A DNA stretch of 64,000 nucleotides from Nymphaea colorata (taxonomy: Eukaryota; Streptophyta; Magnoliopsida; Nymphaeales; Nymphaeaceae), in assembly GCF_008831285.2 (NCBI RefSeq), contig NC_045140.1, positions 13,495,036 through 13,559,035 of the forward strand, written 5' to 3'. Below the pieces are notes generated by a model that made no database searches, was not told where the DNA came from, and saw nothing but the letters and a program-made list of their open reading frames with translations. A program made the position numbers and the translations under genes. Below, in pieces: positions 60,201-64,000 of this stretch. Numbering within the stretch: position 1 is the stretch's first letter; the number at the start of each line of letters is the position of its first letter.

Positions 60201-63116
60201 ATTCACATTCAATGGACGTTGTGGAAGAAATCTGAGGATATAGCAGACAAAGTTTAGCAAATGATGGATGACCCAATCTGAGATGGCACTGGAAGGCACT
60301 TGAAGAAGAATCTACTAAGAATGATGCCTCCTTATTGGATGTATCCAAGATGTATATTCCATCTATCTCATTGCCTCCACCAATCTTCCTCCCAGTCGAT
60401 AGGTCCTGAAATACACAAGTACCCGAGTAAAAAATAACTCTACAATTCATCTCTTTAGTTAGTTTGCTTACATATAACAAATTCTTCGAGAATTCAGGAG
60501 TATATAAACACATCATGAGCATGTAAAGATGGAGAAAGATAAACATCTCCATGTCCTTCTACTGGTGATAGTCTTCCATCCGTCAACCGAACATGTTGTG
60601 GTGAATCAAATTTCTGTTGGTTTGAAACACTAGTTCTCCACAAAAGTGTTTAGAGGCTCCAAAATCAATTATCCAACAACCTTTAGAAGTAGTTTTACTT
60701 GCAGAGTATGCTGAACTTGTGACAGCTGTAGATGCGGATGATGTAGAAGAAGTAGCATTAGATTTATGCTCCATAATTAGATCAATTTCAGCTGGACTTA
60801 AATTAAGAGATGTAGCATCTATTGAAGCAGTAGTGAGATTCGACTTAGGAGCTATACTGATAGACTATGTGTTTGGAGTAGAACCAGATGAAGATGTCAC
60901 AGTCGAAGAAGTGGATGAATTAGGTTTACCCACTTTGTTCTAGCAGCTATCCTCTAAGTGACCGAGACGACCACAATATGTGCACTGAAGTCTCCCACGT
61001 CCTCCAGAACCTCGACCTCTTCCTCTACCACGGGAAGAGTATAGTCCACTTCTTCCTCCTCCAAATGAAGCAAGGGCAGAAGGCTGTGAGTTGTTTGATG
61101 ATGGAGGAAGAGTAACAGCCAATCTGTTTAGTCTATTGAAGGCCTCATCAAGATCAGATTTCCTGTAAGCATTTGTGCCTCGGAAGCAGTCATCAGAAGA
61201 TAGTCCAGCAAGAAATTTAACCACAATCATTTGCTCCATGTGAGATTTGAGACAATGCTTACAAGGCGATTTTAAGGAATTCATCTTTTCATAAGTAAAC
61301 TTCAACTTTGTAAAGTATTCCGTCAAATCCATGTCTCCTTGCTGCATTTGTAACAATTCTTGCTGAACCTGTAAAATTTTGCTGATGTTTTATCTTGAGA
61401 GTACGTCTGTCGAAGAGAATTCCACATATCTTTGGTTGTATTATAATAACAAAGCCATGCTGCAATGTGAGGCTGAGTGCTATTCATAAGCCAAGCACTA
61501 ATAATGTTGTTTTCTTCCTCCCACCGTGCGTATTTACCAGCCTTTTCAATTGGTTCATCTTTTTCCAGTATATATTTCTTCTCATGTCCAACAACTAACA
61601 ACATGAAGGTTCTAGCCCATAAATCATAGTTGGTTCCATCAAGTTTGATAGTAGATCCAAACGTGAATGGATTGGAGAAAGCTTTGTATTCAACACCTGC
61701 CTCTATGTGTTGATTTCTAGATTCAGATCTGTTGGCAGCCATGATAAAATCTCAAAAGTTCTCGGTAGACTAAGTATTGACAAAAAGAAATCAAGCCAAT
61801 CACCAATGGAGAAGAAAATCTCTGCAATTGTAGTCTCTGCAGCCCCACAATAGACCAATTGCTATAGAAATACTACACAAATTTCCAGATGCAGATTGCT
61901 AGCAGCCAACGTGCACATGTTTGACAGCAAGATTCAATACCAACATGTTTGCTTTGCACAACTTCAACGATGTTTAAACTAAGAGGATCCACCAGGCATC
62001 ACACGACCAAGCAGATCAGTTCACCTGGTCTAAAGTTCTTCAAGGGCAGCACACAACTAGGCAGATCAGAGTTTCTCTGATCTGAACCTCTTTATCACAA
62101 CAACTGAATAATATCTATTACACGGCAACATGTAGATCTGAACGACGACATCATATTTGATTTTTTTTTATCAATCTGAATCAGATCTGATACACCACAA
62201 CTAGATCTAAACGACGACATCAGATTTAGTTTTCAGCAACCTTACGACTTCGACAGCAACATAAGGGTGTTAATCACGTTTTACATGTTAAACGTGATTA
62301 ACCCCTTTCCACCAAACATTCCACTGTATCCTTTGAAGGCAGCAACAACTTTAGACGTCCAACCTTGTCGTGAATGAGGGGATGAGAAAAAGAGAAGATG
62401 GGGAGCCGCGTGAAACCCTAGATGGCAGTCCTAGGTCTTCCGCTCTGATACCATGTTATGTAGAGAGAGAGAAGAGGGAGAAGAGAGGAACGAGAGGAGA
62501 GAAGAGAGAATAGGTCGCAGTCCTCAATCAATCGGCTGCTCCTTTTCATTAGACTAAATAATGATTAGGGTTAAGTTTAACCCTTTGCATAAAGAGTCCA
62601 ACAAAATTTCAAAATTCTGAAAGCTACCTCATATAAAACTCCAAAATACATAACACTTTTAAAAGCCAAAGTAGCACGTTTCCTCAACAGTTGACACTCC
62701 ACATGGTGTCATTCTAGAATTCTATTGTTTGGAAGTTTGGGATATCTTTAAAGCTTTTAGTTCACCAGTTTATAGGAAACATGCTGCCAAACCAGTGGAA
62801 ATCTTGAATACAAAAAGATGCGTGTTCATTACAAAGAATGCACTTGCTTAGAAAGAATCATACATGGCAACTTGTTTAGCTGTTCTACATAAGGTGGGGT
62901 GATTTTATTAATAACAGAGGCATCTTAAGTGAATTAAGTGAAGGGAGAGGGATACAAAAACAAATACCGAAAGGACATGGTATTTCCAGATGACCATGGA
63001 AGATAGCATACCTTGTCATATCCACCATCATTAGCCTCTTCTTTTCCAGTTTGAAACAGCTGCTCTTTTCTTAGTCCAATTACTCCAGAATGCTTTCCAT
63101 AGAAGATCAATTGAGC
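54256..63116 (-). CDS. NSUN-like RNA m5C methyltransferase, five 3' exons (copy B)
   Basis: Minus-strand exons splice in frame: 63,012-63,116 (AQLIFYGKHSGVIGLRKEQL...YDK), 56,926-57,057 (VLVDAECTHDGSVKHILKFE...LTQLQ), 55,928-55,995 (LLTNGFRLLKVGGSLVYSTC), 55,741-55,802 (SLTVAQNEDVVEQFLSNNPS) and 54,256-54,386 (LQDIRAAEGWPCRSGRIPRT...GLFIAKIVKLF, TAA). VDAECTHDGS and VYSTCSL carry the conserved Cys residues of motifs IV and VI; NSUN enzymes use one for catalysis and the other for product release. Phases are 0, 0, 2, 1 and no stop interrupts the exons. The intron after 56,926 uses a GC donor (CAG|GCAAAA). The intron between the first two exons is 5.95 kb and hosts a copia element. The upstream SAM-binding exons (motif I) are not seen before 64,000. 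Well preserved, so possibly functional if the 5' part exists to the right. Confidence 0.9.
54787..54882 (-). other. possible extra terminal exon inside the last NSUN intron
   Basis: After a strong polypyrimidine tract and acceptor (ttccttgtag), a 31-codon frame reads LLTEFAQACLQLPKGFDEES, then ILVTNSPPAYT and TAG. It is not part of known NSUN C-termini. Spliced to the preceding NSUN exon (phase 1) the frame would change and stop after 17 or so residues. It could be a cryptic exon or a relic of another gene. Confidence 0.25.
57058..57940. other. NSUN intron DNA left of the copia element
   Basis: No coding sequence was recognised. It has a TG repeat near 57,893-57,910 next to the copia truncation point. 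Confidence 0.4.
57945..59730 (-). pseudogene. copia reverse transcriptase and partial RNase H, with integrase C-terminal part
   Basis: Read leftwards: ACYLINRM and the integrase C-terminal region (59,730-58,918, including FGCTCFVHK, KCVFVGYSKNQKGYRCLDP and the KAMKEEMNSLISRHTWDLVE start of the RT domain), then a stop and frame change. QLDVKNVFLYGDL, MQQPPGFEK, LKKAIYGLKQSPRAWF and the catalytic YMDD (VIYMDDIILTGDNE) lie at 58,825-58,469. After a TAA, GLVLSQRKYVLDLL and GKLLYVTITRPDISFAVGKL follow (58,396-58,118). The RNase H piece has further stops (TSL-TAG-IEVYSDADY; KSTT-TAG-FCIF). Confidence 0.9.
59743..60774 (-). pseudogene. copia protease, pre-integrase and integrase core, with altered catalytic motifs
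   Basis: The protease signature reads WIIDFGASKHFC, where the active-site Asp-Ser-Gly is expected, so the Ser is replaced by Phe. The GAG-pre-integrase block has FQCHLRLGHPSFAKL and CESCQLGK, the HHCC-type zinc region. The integrase core shows VHVDVWGPS and VDDFSHVTWV. The second catalytic Asp region reads VVRTNNALEF instead of the usual RSDN, so an acidic residue is lost. CPHTSQQNGVVERKHRHLLD supplies the catalytic Glu. A TGA (in place of an expected Trp) separates HMPSKF from GDAILTACYLI. Confidence 0.9.
60940..61742 (-). pseudogene. copia gag with CCHC zinc knuckle, frameshifted
   Basis: It starts MAANRSESRNQHIEAGVEYK at 61,742. The N-terminal gag domain includes LDGTNYDLWARTFMLLVVG and ENNIISAWLMNSTQPHIAAW. 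A frameshift near 61,375 moves the reading to QGDMDLTEYFTKLKFTYEKM and VVKFLAGLSSDDCFRGTNAY. A GRGRGRGSGGRGR stretch precedes the zinc knuckle CTYCGRLGHLEDSC (C-X2-C-X4-H-X4-C). A TAG follows directly. Confidence 0.9.
62442..62453 (-). other. copia primer-binding site
   Basis: The minus strand reads TGGTATCAGAGC, complementary to the 3' end of initiator tRNA-Met, placed directly after the 5' LTR. Confidence 0.92.
62454..62689 (-). mobile_element. copia 5' LTR, 236 bp
   Basis: In plus orientation it begins TGTTATGTAGAGAGAG and ends TCCTCAACA, giving TGTT...AACA inverted ends. It abuts the primer-binding site. Its GA-rich end is the LTR 3' portion on the element's strand. Confidence 0.8.
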
Positions 63117-64000
63117 CTGCATAATCAATTCATTCTTCATTCAAGCGTCACTCTCTCTCTCATCCCATCTTCTTCTCAACCAAGTCTACTCGTCTTCCCG
63201 GCAGCGGCCGGATTGATTTCTTCTCACCATTGACCAGCGACGGCTGGTGTCTTTCTTCGATCCAACGGCGTCAATCCTCCTCCCGTCCTCAATACTCTTT
63301 TCTTCTTCTCCCCAATCGGCCGAAGGAACTCTTGATCATGCGATAGAAGGAGAAGCTATGGCAGATCACAAAGCTGAGACCAATCCGCCCTGCTGAGTGT
63401 GATCTTGGGTAGCGACAGCGCCTCGGCAGCGAGGTTCTATCAATTTGGTATCAGAGCGGACGCTCACCGGCGGCGATTCATGAAATTTCAGGCGAAGTAA
63501 GGCCATTACAAAAAAACATACCAAACCCAGCAACTCAGAACACCGCCGCTCTTTCTCTGAGTGGAATCACCGGTGGAGCAGTAGACCATTAGAATCGTCT
63601 ACGTCTCAAGAACCTTCGGGCAAAATATCATAAGTTGAATTCAGAAGTGAATAAGGTACCTAGCAAGGGGGGTTGTGCCTTGCGCATGTGTATATGGGTT
63701 TTGGGGTAGCGGGTCAAGTTTGGTCTGTGAACTAGAACCAATTAGGTCATGTATATATTCATTTGGATCCTTGTACAATGTATGCTTTTGGAATAGAATT
63801 TGGCCATTCGGCAGATTTGCTTCTCTCTCCTCTTTCGAGGTGTCTCCCTCTCTTGTCTCCCACCTTCTCTCCCGAGTGAAAGAAAGTGTCTTCTCCCCCC
63901 TCGCGTCCCCTACCACCAAGGCGCTTCCATTGTCTCCCTCAATACCTTGAAGATCCAGCGTCCTCGTAGGCAAAGGCACAAGGTGAAGGCTCTAGGCGGA
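63117..64000 (+). mobile_element. part of a second LTR retroelement, plus strand, with primer-binding site
   Basis: TGGTATCAGAGC at 63,446-63,457 is a tRNA-Met-type primer-binding site in plus orientation. The DNA before it (CT-rich, up to ...ctatca at 63,442) may be an LTR ending in CA with a 3-nt spacer. The DNA after it would be the leader. It does not match the 62,454 LTR. No gag ORF is seen before the window ends. It would lie in the next upstream intron of the right NSUN gene. Confidence 0.5.

Larger units (their letters stand above)
57941..62689 (-). mobile_element. Ty1/copia retrotransposon, 3'-truncated, within an NSUN intron
   Basis: The order on the minus strand is 5' LTR (62,689-62,454), primer-binding site (62,453-62,442), a leader of about 700 bp, gag, protease, integrase, reverse transcriptase and a partial RNase H. 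The integrase-before-RT order defines the copia superfamily. Similarity ends in RNase H after YSDADYACSIDDRKSTT and FVGGNLV, near 57,941, where the usual TW(R/S)SKKQ should follow. No 3' LTR copy of the 62,454-62,689 sequence is present to the left. Multiple stops and frameshifts make it non-autonomous. Confidence 0.92.

Overview
This is plant nuclear DNA, almost certainly from a flowering plant. It is AT-rich overall, with long introns, and holds exons of plant gene families: an ACR-type ACT-repeat protein, CDKC, a SEC24/CEF-like protein and an ALA2-like lipid flippase. It also carries a plastid psbB fragment, Ty1/copia and L1-type retroelements, two large solo LTRs and small inverted-repeat elements. 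I cannot name the species. There are no prokaryotic features, CRISPR arrays or viral genomes.

Left part (1-18.6 kb): the 5' exons of a NOL1/NOP2/Sun (NSUN-like) RNA cytosine methyltransferase lie on the minus strand at 1.7-6.8 kb. A 3.06-kb solo LTR follows (7,068-10,126), then a short plastid psbB fragment (about 10.9-11.05 kb). Next is a full-length but dead ACR4-like ACT-repeat gene on the minus strand (11,829-18,252). Its fifth coding exon is split by a second solo LTR of the same family (13,505-16,536). The LTRs end in TGT/ACA and have perfect 5-bp target duplications (ACGCC and GAAAG).

Middle (18.6-43.5 kb): repeat-rich AT-rich DNA, then the truncated first five coding exons of a CDKC kinase (26,072-28,243), and a GC-rich, degenerate L1-type LINE (about 29.04-35.0 kb). 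The LINE has a 68-bp minisatellite at its 5' side and TC microsatellites at both edges. A decayed GINS subunit PSF1 gene (38.8-39.96 kb), a copia gag fragment (41.3-41.6 kb) and a U6 snRNA-derived fragment (42,601) follow.

Right part (43.5-64 kb): isolated exons of three membrane-trafficking genes lie on the plus strand: a SEC24/CEF-like first exon, a clathrin heavy chain piece and an ALA2-like P4-ATPase exon. A diverged copy of the DNA upstream of the ACR gene follows (52.25-53.4 kb). Then come five well-preserved 3' exons of an NSUN-like gene on the minus strand (54,256-63,116), whose largest intron holds a 3'-truncated copia element. The last kilobase has a plus-strand tRNA-Met-type primer-binding site from another LTR element.

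The only stretches that look like live host coding sequence are the NSUN exons and perhaps the SEC24-like exon. The rest is mostly pseudogenes, gene fragments and transposon remains. The left NSUN exons and right NSUN exons are non-overlapping 5' and 3' halves in the same orientation, so either the window lies between two tandem copies or one gene was split by rearrangement or misassembly. I found no convincing new functional system. The most informative signals are structural: how genes were broken, copied and filled with elements here.
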